Shown here: piece after piece, positions 1 through 7,658 of the stretch
How positions within the stretch are numbered: the first letter of the stretch is position 1
Layout of the letters: every line of letters starts with the position of its first letter
Assembly (NCBI RefSeq): GCF_030068505.1
Contig: NZ_JAQOSO010000096.1
Span: forward strand, 62,001-126,000
DNA from: Roseofilum capinflatum BLCC-M114
GTDB lineage: Bacteria > Cyanobacteriota > Cyanobacteriia > Cyanobacteriales > Desertifilaceae
DNA length: 64,000 nt
Reading direction: 5' to 3'
Position numbers and translations under genes: made by a program
Notes under the pieces: model-generated
Database searches by the model: none
Seen by the model: the letters and a program-made list of their open reading frames with translations, nothing else
Told to the model about the DNA's origin: nothing

Positions 1-452
1 AGGGAGGGTTGGGGAAAGCGTCGGCTGGGTAACCGAGCGGCAGAGAAGTTTCCAGTGCTTGGAATCACGCCACTGGAATTAATGGCAAAATGGGAAAAGA
101 CTTGATATCCTTGGTTCCTCAATCTGGGCACAATAGAAGCCATACTCATCCTATAAGTCAGTGCTTGTACGCCTTCTACCGTTTCCAGTTGGCTGCCTGA
201 CTCTTGAAATAAATGGCACACTTTGATCTGATTGTTGGGAATTCCGGTGAGGCGGCTAATGTTTGCTATATCGTTATCTTGGGTATTTTGGATAAAAATA
301 AATCGGCTGTTTAAGTTACAAACCTCACTGGAAGACGATCGCCAATTCCAGCTCTGAGCAATGGATGCCTGTTGAGGAATAAGGACGCGAGCAAGGGGAA
401 TAAGGGCGATCGCCAATCCCAATACAGCCAAGCGGATACGTTGTGTGATCAT
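1..452 (-). CDS. Hypothetical secreted protein, C-terminus beyond the window
   Basis: An open frame on the minus strand runs from an ATG at 452 to the left edge with no stop, so at least 150 residues are present and the C-terminus is missing. A GGGAG sequence lies about 9 bases upstream of the ATG. The N-terminus reads MITQRIRLAVLGLAIALIPL followed by a polar stretch with an Ala-rich end (ASIAQS), a typical signal peptide, so the product is probably exported. The mature part has a Cys-containing segment (EVCNLNSRFIFIQN) and an IKVCHLF segment, which could form a disulfide. I do not recognise a family. The existence of the gene is well supported; its function is unknown. Confidence 0.6.
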   Translation of the reverse strand, partial: MITQRIRLAVLGLAIALIPLARVLIPQQASIAQSWNWRSSSSEVCNLNSRFIFIQNTQDNDIANISRLTGIPNNQIKVCHLFQESGSQLETVEGVQALTYRMSMASIVPRLRNQGYQVFSHFAINSSGVIPSTGNFSAARLPSRRFPQPS

Positions 453-728
453 CTATTTACTCCCAAGAACTCTCGATCAAAAGCAGTGCCTCAGTCTCGG
501 ATTAAAGACTTATGTTATCGGATCTTGCTAGGGCCTATCTCACCGATCCGGGAAATCTGGAACTTTGAGTGCCTCAATTATGATCTCTATCACGTCCTAG
601 GGTTTATTAACATCACCTGTGCATCATCTCCAATCTCACAGGATCAGTGTCGATCCTGTCACGGGCAAATGCTGGTTCATTGGCGAAGATAGGATTATCG
701 ATAAATGAGTTGTATTTCCTTAAGCATC

Positions 729-929
729 ATGTTTACTCCCACCACCACCCTCCAACCGATGATTCAATTCTTGCAACGGGATCTAGAACTGCCAGCTACC
801 TCCATTCGCCTAGCGTTGCGCCACCATGATAGTAATCCGAGTCTGTTGCCGATGACCCTATGGCAGTATGGATTGATTACGTTAGAGCAACTCGACAAAA
901 TCTATGATTGGCTGTTTTCGCAAGTCTAA
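729..929 (+). CDS. DUF2949 family small protein
   Basis: A 66-residue protein (74 residues if the in-frame ATG at 705 is used). The pattern MIQFLQRDLELP, then SIRLALRH, then LPMTLWQYGLITLEQLDKIYDWL matches the cyanobacterial DUF2949 family as I know it, which is normally 60-75 residues and of unknown function. Neither start has a strong Shine-Dalgarno sequence. The ATG at 729 is chosen because homologues begin only a few residues before the MIxFLQ motif. No transmembrane segment is visible, so the protein is probably cytoplasmic. It stands alone, convergent with the PepSY gene. Confidence 0.7.
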   Translation: MFTPTTTLQPMIQFLQRDLELPATSIRLALRHHDSNPSLLPMTLWQYGLITLEQLDKIYDWLFSQV

Positions 930-953
930 GGGATCTCTGCTCCTCATTCTGGC

Positions 954-1229
954 TTATCCTCTTCTACGGGGACGAGATTGAAACCACATCAGGATACCAC
1001 TACTGGCTAAGAGAAGTAATCCGAAGGCATTGAGAAAAGGATAAATCAGTTCTAGGTTAATCCTGCCAAAGTGACCGCGATGGAATTCGAGCAACCACAA
1101 AAAATCATTAGCTTTTCCAGTAACCACTGCAACTTGAAACAGCGATCCAGTGATTAAGGTCAGCAGAATGGGAAACACCATAATCGGTGCTAACCAAAAG
1201 TGCAAACGACGGATATAGATTCTATTCAT
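954..1229 (-). CDS. PepSY-associated small membrane protein
   Basis: A 91-residue protein with two hydrophobic segments, about residues 12-34 (FWLAPIMVFPILLTLITGSL) and 62-82 (YPFLNAFGLLLLASSGILMWF), joined by a loop with EFHRGHFG. The RRLHFWLAP start and the GHF/IGHxxxxxNxxGLxxLxxSGxxxW spacing are typical of PepSY-associated transmembrane proteins, many of which lie near metal or redox membrane systems. The start overlaps the end of the upstream gene by 8 bases, so the two are translated together. The pair probably shares the MerR-type promoter at 1492-1523. Its biochemical role is unknown. Confidence 0.65.
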   Translation of the reverse strand: MNRIYIRRLHFWLAPIMVFPILLTLITGSLFQVAVVTGKANDFLWLLEFHRGHFGRINLELIYPFLNAFGLLLLASSGILMWFQSRPRRRG

Positions 1230-1464
1230 TCATCTTGTTTTTCGCTGTAATTAATACAATAGGTGTGGCCACTAAAGCAAATACCATGAATGTTCCCACA
1301 TCGAGCATGGGATAGGCAGGAGGGGTATGTATCCCAGGGGCGATTTCTTGATGCACCATTACGGGAGTAGGAGAGGGTTGGATCTCTTCTTTCGCATTGG
1401 GTTCAGGTTCCACAGGGGGGCGGTTATGGGAATGTCCAGCATGGGCAAGCAGAGGAAAAGTCAT
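1222..1464 (-). CDS. Small His-containing membrane protein, first gene of PepSY pair
   Basis: An 80-residue protein starting at MTFPLLAHAGHSH. In-frame ATGs at 1488 and 1482 exist but lie at or before the expected transcription start of the promoter at 1492-1523, so 1464 is preferred. After the short N-terminal segment comes a Pro/Glu-rich linker (NRPPVEPEPNAKEE), then a hydrophobic segment near the C-terminus (GTFMVFALVATPIVLIT) and a basic tail. The AHAGHSHN cluster could bind a metal. The gene overlaps the PepSY gene by 8 bases. I do not recognise a named family. A link to metal homeostasis is inferred from the divergent MerR gene. Confidence 0.5.
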   Translation of the reverse strand: MTFPLLAHAGHSHNRPPVEPEPNAKEEIQPSPTPVMVHQEIAPGIHTPPAYPMLDVGTFMVFALVATPIVLITAKNKMNE

Positions 1465-1491
1465 GGCATTGAGGTTCGGCATCTCCATGCT

Positions 1492-1523
1492 ATGGTAAAC
1501 TCTCTAGTCAAGGGGAGAGTCAA
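1492..1523 (-). promoter_or_regulatory. MerR-type divergent operator/promoter with long spacer
   Basis: On the minus strand TTGACT (1518-1523) and TACCAT (1492-1497) are separated by 20 bases, longer than the normal 17, as in promoters activated by MerR-family proteins. The spacer carries the dyad ACTCTC (1499-1504) / GAGAGT (1515-1520), placed as metal-sensing MerR proteins require. The site lies between the PepSY pair (minus) and the MerR gene (plus), so the MerR protein is the obvious ligand. Confidence 0.6.
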
Positions 1524-1542
1524 GGGAATTAAGGTAAATCCT

Positions 1543-1974
1543 ATGTTGTCATCCCAATCTGAACGCTTATTGATCGGACAAGTGAAAGCCCAAAGCGGCG
1601 TTCCCATTAAGACGATTCGCTATTATGAACAGTTGGGATTAATTGAGTCGGTCGATCGCACCCAAGGGGGATTTCGCCTATTTTCGCCCCAGGTATTATC
1701 TCGGTTAGCTTTTATCCGGCGATCGCAACAACTCGGTTTCAGCCTGCAAGAAATTAAGCAAATTTTACACATTCACGATCGCGGTCAACTCCCCTGCGAA
1801 CAAGTACGCCACAATATCAATCTCAAAATTGCCGATATTGACCATCGAATTGCCGAATTAAAGCAATTAAAACAAGAATTACTTGATTTAATTCAAGATC
1901 CTCCTGATGTAGATAACTTAGAAGACCTTGTTATTTGCCCCATTATCCAACAATCTCATCCCAAATCTGATTAA
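1543..1974 (+). CDS. MerR family metal-responsive transcriptional regulator
   Basis: A 143-residue protein starting at MLSSQSERLLIGQ. The reading frame is open further upstream, but that stretch overlaps the operator and the divergent gene, so the ATG at 1543 is used. The N-terminal winged HTH (IGQVKAQSGVPIKTIRYYEQLGLI ... GFRLFSPQVLSRLAFIRRSQQLGFSLQEIKQIL) is diagnostic of MerR. A Cys in LPCEQVR sits where divalent-metal sensors such as ZntR have Cys79, and a second Cys lies in the C-terminal VICPIIQ metal-binding loop. This favours a divalent metal (Zn, Co, Cd or Pb type) over Cu(I); the exact metal is not readable. It probably controls the divergent PepSY pair. Confidence 0.85.
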   Translation: MLSSQSERLLIGQVKAQSGVPIKTIRYYEQLGLIESVDRTQGGFRLFSPQVLSRLAFIRRSQQLGFSLQEIKQILHIHDRGQLPCEQVRHNINLKIADIDHRIAELKQLKQELLDLIQDPPDVDNLEDLVICPIIQQSHPKSD

Positions 1975-2004
1975 ATTAGAATAGAATCAGGAATCCGGGG
2001 CGTT

Positions 2005-4710
2005 TCAAGATCGCTGAATATGGATTAAATTCGACATATTCTCAAACGTATCATCATGGCTAATCACAAACAATTGCCGGAACGACTTTAAATTTCCAAT
2101 TGCCTCCGCCAACAGTTGGCGACGCGGGCGATCCATATTCGTCGTCGGTTCATCAAAAAAGGCAATATCTAAATCTGATAACGTCCGTAAAATTGCCAAT
2201 CTCACTGCCAACGCCGCACACATTTGCTCCCCACCGGATAAACTCTTAAAATTGCGCTTGTGGCCATCTTCTTGCACCACAATATCATAGTCTTCTGTCC
2301 ATTCCAGGGCCACATTTTGCCGGTTCATCAATTCCCGAAAAATTGTATCCGCCTCTTGGGAAATTTCCGCCAAATAAAACTTCGTAATTCGGGGAGAAGC
2401 TTGATTAAAGAAAAAACGAGCATCTTTAACAAATTGCCAGTTACGTTGGGCTTTTTGTAGTTCCACTAAAGTTTGCTCTCGTTTTTTAGCAATTTCTCCC
2501 TTTTTAACTAAAGATTGACAAATTTCCGTTAACTGTTGTCGTTGGAATGAGAGCGTTGCTTCCAATTGTGCCAAGCGATTGTTTAAGTTCTGAAGGTCTT
2601 GATCGACCTGTTGAATTTCTGCTAAACTATAAGTAGAACTCAGGCGATCTAATTCGGCTTGTTTTTGCTGTTTTTCCGTTTCTAATTGTGCCCGTTTAGC
2701 GCTAATTTTCTCAAGGGACTGTTGTCGTTCTTCCAAGGTTTGAGCTTCTTTTTCAGATTGAACGTAGAGCAAATAACCGGAAGAATGCTCCTGTTTAAGT
2801 TGCTCTACCTTGCTTATTTGCGCTTCAAGCGTTTCAAAAGTGCTGAGTTGCTCATTGAGAGCGTCTAGAGAGTGCTGAATCGCTTGGTGTTGCTCCGTCA
2901 ACTGCTGCCATTCCTGGGCTATATTCGGGGCGCTGGCTAGTTGTTGCTCTAAAAGCTGACGTTGCCCTTTAGGGTTAGCAAGCTGTTGCAGGCGATCGCC
3001 AATTTCCTTTAACTCCCCACTGAGCGCCTCTTCCCCCTCAATTTTCTCCTCTAAGGCAATTAAGCGCGATCGCAACTCCTGCCCCTCCTGCTTCAATTGG
3101 GCTTCTTGTTTACGCTGACTGGGCAGATTTTTCAATTCCGCCCGACATTGATAAGCCAGTTCCAATTGCCCTCTTAAATCCTCACAAGTTGCCGTTAATT
3201 CCTGTTCGCTCACCTGTTGATTTAAGTCAGAAGCCATCTGATCGAGGCGCTCTAAACTCCGATCTTGGCAACGTTTCCCGGAAGTAATCAGGGTTTGTAC
3301 CTGTGGCTCTAGGGAGGGTAACAGGGGCTGGAGTTGCTGATAATAGGATCGCTGCTGTTCCCCCAAATCAATTAACGTATCAATCTCCTGGGCAAACTGC
3401 TGGGCGGCTGCCACCCTACTGAGTTGACCTTGATACTTTTGTAACTGCTCCTCTAGCTGGGGAATTTGCGCCACAGAGGGTTCTAAGGCTTGCAAGCGAT
3501 CGGCCTCTTGTTTTACCTCATTTAACCGCTCTAAACACTCATATAACTGTTGCTCCGTGCGTTCCTGTTCCCGCCTCCAATCTTGCACAGCTTGCAGTTG
3601 AGTGTGCAAGATTTGCTGTTTCTCTTCTAAGCTATTTTGCTCTTCTACCCCAGGCGCTAACTGTTCAATCTTCCGTTCTGCAACCTGACAACTTTCCCGT
3701 TGCATCTCCAATTTTGTCAATTGATGCTGCAACCGTTGGCAACTTTGCCCCTGTTGCTCTTTCTCCCGCAACAGTTGCTGTTGACTTTGCCGACTTTTTC
3801 CCAGTTCCCTTAACTCACCTTCCGCTCGTTCATAGGCGAGATAACTGGCTTTATTATCATCACACTTTTGGGCACTCTCTTGGGCTTGATGATAGGCTTT
3901 TTCTCGATGATAACACTCTTGATTCACTCGTTGATACTCTGCCTCTAACCCTTGTAGAGCGCGAGTGCATTCTTCCACCTGTTGCTGATGTTGCTTAAAC
4001 TTCTCTTGGCGCTGCTCTAGGGTATTGAGTTTCTCAACGACCGCCTTTTTTTCTACTTCCCCCTTCTCTATTCCTGCGTTAAATTCTTCATGGCGATCTT
4101 GCAGCGCTTGCCAATCTTCTAATTGTACATCAAAGCGTTCTAAATGTTGAGTACAAGTTGTAACTTCCTGTTCTGCAAATCGTTCTAACTCTCTCGATTT
4201 TTCCTGAGCTTTTTTATATTCTTCAACTCGTAAAATCGGATCAAATACAGCTTTGCGATCGCCTGGCTTTTTCAGGAAATCAACAGTAAACGTTCCTTGA
4301 GGAATCCCAATTGCATCTGAAAACACTTTGGCTAAATCCACATCTTTAGGAATTCCTAAGTGTTCTTGTAACCATAACACCACATCATTAACTTTAGTCG
4401 GGTCGAGTTTACTGTCAATCTGCGGATCGTAAAGCTCATATCCGCGCCGAGTGCAGCGTTTGACCTGATAAGTTCTACCATCTTGATTAGAAATAAATTG
4501 CACTGTGGCTTGGGCGCTTTTACTTCCCTTGCGAATTAAGTCTTCTCGTTGATACTCACAAGAGTTAAACATCACCCAAGCAATCGCTTCTAAAATAGAA
4601 GTTTTTCCTGCACCATTTTCGCCACAAATGGCATTACTTCCGGGTTCAAACTCTAGATATAGATCGGCGTGGGACTTAAAGTTTTTTAGGCTAATCGATA
4701 AAATTTCCAT
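2005..4710 (-). CDS. SbcC/Rad50-like SMC family ATPase
   Basis: A 901-residue protein with a split ABC-type ATPase at the two ends and coiled coil between. The Walker A is GENGAGKTS near residue 33; the ABC signature LSGGEQMCAALAVRLAIL and Walker B DIAFFDEPTTNMD lie in the last 90 residues, followed by the switch His (VISHDD). Residues about 180-750 are almost continuous Q/E/L-rich heptads. Members of this family act on DNA ends with the nuclease SbcD/Mre11, but no sbcD gene is in the window. No CxxC zinc-hook motif appears in the middle of the protein; a single Cys (SGKRCQDRS) lies there, so dimerisation may differ from classical Rad50. The family is secure; the exact name is less so. Confidence 0.85.
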   Translation of the reverse strand: MEILSISLKNFKSHADLYLEFEPGSNAICGENGAGKTSILEAIAWVMFNSCEYQREDLIRKGSKSAQATVQFISNQDGRTYQVKRCTRRGYELYDPQIDSKLDPTKVNDVVLWLQEHLGIPKDVDLAKVFSDAIGIPQGTFTVDFLKKPGDRKAVFDPILRVEEYKKAQEKSRELERFAEQEVTTCTQHLERFDVQLEDWQALQDRHEEFNAGIEKGEVEKKAVVEKLNTLEQRQEKFKQHQQQVEECTRALQGLEAEYQRVNQECYHREKAYHQAQESAQKCDDNKASYLAYERAEGELRELGKSRQSQQQLLREKEQQGQSCQRLQHQLTKLEMQRESCQVAERKIEQLAPGVEEQNSLEEKQQILHTQLQAVQDWRREQERTEQQLYECLERLNEVKQEADRLQALEPSVAQIPQLEEQLQKYQGQLSRVAAAQQFAQEIDTLIDLGEQQRSYYQQLQPLLPSLEPQVQTLITSGKRCQDRSLERLDQMASDLNQQVSEQELTATCEDLRGQLELAYQCRAELKNLPSQRKQEAQLKQEGQELRSRLIALEEKIEGEEALSGELKEIGDRLQQLANPKGQRQLLEQQLASAPNIAQEWQQLTEQHQAIQHSLDALNEQLSTFETLEAQISKVEQLKQEHSSGYLLYVQSEKEAQTLEERQQSLEKISAKRAQLETEKQQKQAELDRLSSTYSLAEIQQVDQDLQNLNNRLAQLEATLSFQRQQLTEICQSLVKKGEIAKKREQTLVELQKAQRNWQFVKDARFFFNQASPRITKFYLAEISQEADTIFRELMNRQNVALEWTEDYDIVVQEDGHKRNFKSLSGGEQMCAALAVRLAILRTLSDLDIAFFDEPTTNMDRPRRQLLAEAIGNLKSFRQLFVISHDDTFENMSNLIHIQRS

Positions 4711-4743
4711 GGAATGTTAATCCGTGAAGTTGGGTAATGTAGC

Positions 4744-4845
4744 CAACCTAAATGAGTTATGTAATCGCTGCCCCTCATCCCCCAGCCCCCTTCGGCTTCG
4801 CTCAGGGCAAGCCTTCTCCCGCAGGAGAAGGGGAGCAGAATTGCA
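4744..4845. repeat. Interspersed repeat, partner of the copy at 14400-14525
   Basis: This intergenic stretch contains ACCTAAATGAGTTAT followed by CCCTCATCCCCC and a hairpin-forming CCTTCTCCCGCAGGAGAAGG. The reverse complement of 14440-14525 has the same start motif and CCCTCATCCCCC block, so both are copies of one dispersed element in opposite orientation. The TTCGGCTTCGCTCAGGGCAA piece inside it also resembles the in-frame repeat at 51345-51372. Confidence 0.6.
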
Positions 4846-5727
4846 TCAAATCTCTTGTGCTGCATCCAGGAATAATTTACGAGCAACGGTTTGAATTCCG
4901 GTATGGCGATAGTAGTCGGTTGCTTGGTCAATAAATGCCGCCACAAAATCTAAACTATCATCGGAAAATTCAATAAATCCGCCGATATGTTCATAAACAC
5001 CTTGGGGGGTTAAGCCAACAGAACCCACCAAACTATTCATCCATCCTTCGACGGCGTTAAACGTATTGGTAATAAAGCCAAATTTGTCATCCCCAGGAAT
5101 AAACCCAGAAATGGCAGAAAAGGCGGGGTTGCCTTGAAAGGCACTTCTACCTTGAGTATCTAAAGTACCGTGAACTTTTTGTAAGAAATCTGGGCCTAGA
5201 GGAAGTAATCCATCGACGGAGACGAGGGTAGCCATCCGCATGAGGGAAGACCCTTGATAATGTTCAGTGAGTTCCGTGACAAATTCTCTGGGTTTGAGAA
5301 CATCTAGACCGTTTAACTTGCTGTAGGCAATTAATTCTACGACTAATTTTAAGCATAAATCCACGGATTGGGTGGTATCGGCTTTGGGGGTTAGCTTATT
5401 TAAAAATCCCAATAATCCAATTTTTTCGCCCACTTTATTGGCTAGAGCAGCCGCTCCCAGTGCCCGGTCTGCATTATCGATGGTTTGGTAGAACCAAATG
5501 GCGCTTTGATAGCCATTACTTTTATTGTTATACAGCTCGATCGCCCGGTTGCGGATGGCGCGAATGCGATCGCCGTCAGTTTCCCCGGTCACCACTTCAA
5601 TGGTATGGTCACAACCGACCAGATTATCCCACTCTCCAGGGACTATAAAATCCAGAGAATTGAGCATCTTGACCGTTAAGTTATCTGCCGGTAATTCGTC
5701 GAGCAACTTAATAATGGAATCGGCCAT
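4846..5727 (-). CDS. Conserved-looking hypothetical protein
   Basis: A 293-residue soluble protein starting MADSIIKLLDELPADNLTVK, with GGAG (in TTAACCAGGAGTTAAAG) 5-10 bases upstream of its ATG. No signal peptide or membrane segment is visible and no catalytic motif stands out. It is mainly helical, with features such as ETDGDRIRAIRNRAIELYNN, NADRALGAAALANKVGEKIG and a Gly/Phe-rich section (GFIPGDDKFGFITNTF). I do not recognise a family. It is divergent from the patatin gene with about 200 bases between them, so the two could share a control region. Codon use fits the neighbours. Confidence 0.7.
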   Translation of the reverse strand: MADSIIKLLDELPADNLTVKMLNSLDFIVPGEWDNLVGCDHTIEVVTGETDGDRIRAIRNRAIELYNNKSNGYQSAIWFYQTIDNADRALGAAALANKVGEKIGLLGFLNKLTPKADTTQSVDLCLKLVVELIAYSKLNGLDVLKPREFVTELTEHYQGSSLMRMATLVSVDGLLPLGPDFLQKVHGTLDTQGRSAFQGNPAFSAISGFIPGDDKFGFITNTFNAVEGWMNSLVGSVGLTPQGVYEHIGGFIEFSDDSLDFVAAFIDQATDYYRHTGIQTVARKLFLDAAQEI

Positions 5728-5925
5728 CTTTAACTCCTGGTTAAATACTGTCTTTATTGTGAATCCTCTGCCCTCTATGCGTCAATCATATGACTAGAAG
5801 CAATGATGAAGCAACAACCGGGCAGAACGGAGTTATGATAATTAAGGTTTTAAGGATAGACTGTAAGCGATCGCAGTCTACAATTCCTACAGCACCATCT
5901 ACAACCGTGATCTCCGAGGGTGAAC

Positions 5926-7065
5926 ATGGCATCATATACGAAAATTAATCCCCAACTGCTAGACGAGACAGGACTCCGACTCACAGAAGAACAAAAAGCA
6001 GAGATTTGGAGACGTTTTCCCAAGCCCATAGAGGGTTATTATTATGCCGATGCGATCTTTGAGGGAGGAGGAGTGCGGGGGATCGCCCTCTTAGGAGCCT
6101 TGCGCTGCTGTGAAGATTTGGGCATTCGCTGGAAAAAACTGGCCGGAACCTCTGCCGGTTCATTAACCGCAGCCTTCCTCGCTGCGAATTTTGCGATCGA
6201 TGAACTCGAAGACATCCTCAGTACCATCGACTACGATCGCATCCTATCGCAAAAAACCAGCCCCTTTATTTTCAACGGCGACCCTAGCAACGACCTGAAA
6301 GCCCCCTTATGGATGATTTTGTCCTTATTATTCACCCAACAACTCGGTCAATATGACTCCGATCCTTTCCGCCAGTGGATCGCGAAAACGATTAAACAAA
6401 CCGGAATTCAGACCTTTGCCGATGTTAAACGCCTCGATCCTCAACGGGAATTGAAGGTGGTCGTCTCTAATATTACCCACTGCGAAATGCTTGTCCTACC
6501 CGACGACCTCAATCCTAATGGCGATCGACTCAACTCAGAACAACAAACCCAGCGCAAGGCCATGCTAGAACAGCATCATATCAACCATCATGAAGACTTC
6601 AGCATTGCTGAAGCCGTGCGCTTATCTTCGAGTATTCCCCTATTCTTCAAACCGGAAAAACTCGGTAAAGCCTATATTCTCGATGGCGGTTTGCTCAGTA
6701 ACTTTCCCCTGTGGATTTATGATCGTCCTTCTGGCGATCCCCTTAACCCTCCAAAATGGCCCACCTTCGGCTTTCGCTTAATCGATCAAACCCTGAACCC
6801 TCCCGAAATTAACAACGCCCTTGACCTATTTACCGCCTCCATGCGAGCCATGGCCAATGCCAGAGACCGATACCATCTGCGCCAGGGCGATCAAGGGCGG
6901 GTAATCAATATTGATGTCACCGATGCCAACGTGACTACCACCGAGTTTTCCCTCAGTTCAGCTAAAAAAGTCCAACTCTATCGCTTAGGATACCAACATA
7001 CCAAAGACTTTTTCCTCCACCAGTGGAACTGGCAAGAGCATCTGATAGCGCGAGGATTTTGCTGA
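5926..7065 (+). CDS. Patatin-like phospholipase
   Basis: A 379-residue protein starting at ATG 5926 (GAGGG 6-10 bases upstream; a GTG two codons earlier overlaps that site). It carries all patatin landmarks: the oxyanion-hole motif EGGGVRGIALLGAL, the nucleophile elbow GTSAGS, and the catalytic Asp in DGGLLSNFP. Patatins are Ser-Asp dyad lipid acyl hydrolases. No signal peptide is visible, so it likely acts on inner-membrane or thylakoid lipids from the cytoplasm. Length is normal. It is followed by tRNA-Ser. Some patatins (CapV type) serve anti-phage signalling, but no cyclase gene is nearby, so a housekeeping lipid role is more likely. Confidence 0.9.
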   Translation: MASYTKINPQLLDETGLRLTEEQKAEIWRRFPKPIEGYYYADAIFEGGGVRGIALLGALRCCEDLGIRWKKLAGTSAGSLTAAFLAANFAIDELEDILSTIDYDRILSQKTSPFIFNGDPSNDLKAPLWMILSLLFTQQLGQYDSDPFRQWIAKTIKQTGIQTFADVKRLDPQRELKVVVSNITHCEMLVLPDDLNPNGDRLNSEQQTQRKAMLEQHHINHHEDFSIAEAVRLSSSIPLFFKPEKLGKAYILDGGLLSNFPLWIYDRPSGDPLNPPKWPTFGFRLIDQTLNPPEINNALDLFTASMRAMANARDRYHLRQGDQGRVINIDVTDANVTTTEFSLSSAKKVQLYRLGYQHTKDFFLHQWNWQEHLIARGFC

Positions 7066-7129
7066 AAAAAGTCTCTCGATCCCCTTGCCCATCTGGGCTA
7101 AGTTTGTTATCATAGGTAATGCTTACCTT

Positions 7130-7218
7130 GGAGAGGTGGCTGAGTGGTCGAAAGCGGCAGATTGCTAATCTGTTGAAGGTGTTAGCACCTTCCGAGGGTT
7201 CAAATCCCTCTCTCTCCG
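7130..7218 (+). tRNA. tRNA-Ser (anticodon GCU)
   Basis: The acceptor strand GGAGAGG (7130-7136) pairs with TCTCTCC (7211-7217), followed by the discriminator G. The anticodon arm CAGATT-GCT-AATCTG reads serine AGC/AGU codons. A long class II variable arm (GGTGTTAGCACC) and the T arm GAGGGTTCAAATCCCTC complete the fold. The CCA end is not encoded. Confidence 0.95.
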
Positions 7219-7300
7219 TTTCTCATATCCGAGTCCTGTCAAGGGATTCTGGCGCTAGGAAGGCGGTAACACCTAAGTACCCTACCAAAATCTACTTAAC

Positions 7301-7483
7301 CCTCCTCTGTCACTCTTGGAAATTCTAACGAATTTCCAAGAGTGACAGCCCGCGATCGCGAAGCGAAACGGAGTTTTATCGCGAAGCGTTTCATGTCGGC
7401 GACAGCCGAAAACGGAGTTTTATCGCTAACGAAAGAATCAGGGTTTCACACCCCTTTATCCGAAAGTGACAGAAGAGGGGTAC
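7301..7483. repeat. MITE-like block with an 18-bp perfect hairpin
   Basis: 7308-7325 (TGTCACTCTTGGAAATTC) is a perfect inverted copy of 7330-7347 around a TAAC loop. The outer ends CCTCCTCTGTCACT (7301) and AGTGACAGAAGAGG (near 7483) are inverted repeats too. Inside, the phrase ACGGAGTTTTATCGC occurs twice. No T-run follows the hairpin, so a simple terminator is unlikely. It has no credible protein-coding content. Confidence 0.55.
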
Positions 7484-7658
7484 TGTAGAGACAAGGTGGG
7501 TTCGTGCGGGTTTCCGCAAGCGGACATGAATACAAAAATAGTTGTCAGTCTACAAGATTTGGGTAAAACCCGCCCCTACAGAGATCTGTAGCGTAAATAA
7601 ATAGATTTGATATTACTTTACAGCGCAAAGCGCTGTAAATCTGGGTTATGATGGAGAC
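7484..7658. repeat. Patchwork of dispersed repeats between tRNA-Ser and the reductase pseudogene
   Basis: This gap contains GGTAAAACCCGCCCCTAC (seen again in 50779-50840), then AGAGATCTGTAGCG with AAATAGATTTGATAT, which occurs as its reverse complement near 34565-34600. It ends with the near-perfect palindrome TTTACAGCGC-AAA-GCGCTGTAAA at 7618-7640, matching the terminal repeats of the MITE at 32689-32827. No gene is seen here. Confidence 0.5.

Noticed and set aside
372-692. Plus-strand frame of 106 codons
   Set aside because: It overlaps the well-formed signal-peptide gene on the minus strand and an ordinary intergenic region, and it has no recognisable content.
4686-4946. Frames of 86 and 60 codons
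   Set aside because: They are made of the interspersed repeat and the ends of neighbouring genes.
5926-7065. CapV-type CBASS effector
   Set aside because: No CD-NTase, Cap2 or Cap3 gene is near, and the protein looks like an ordinary patatin.
7119-7328. A 69-codon frame
   Set aside because: It runs through tRNA-Ser and the hairpin repeat.
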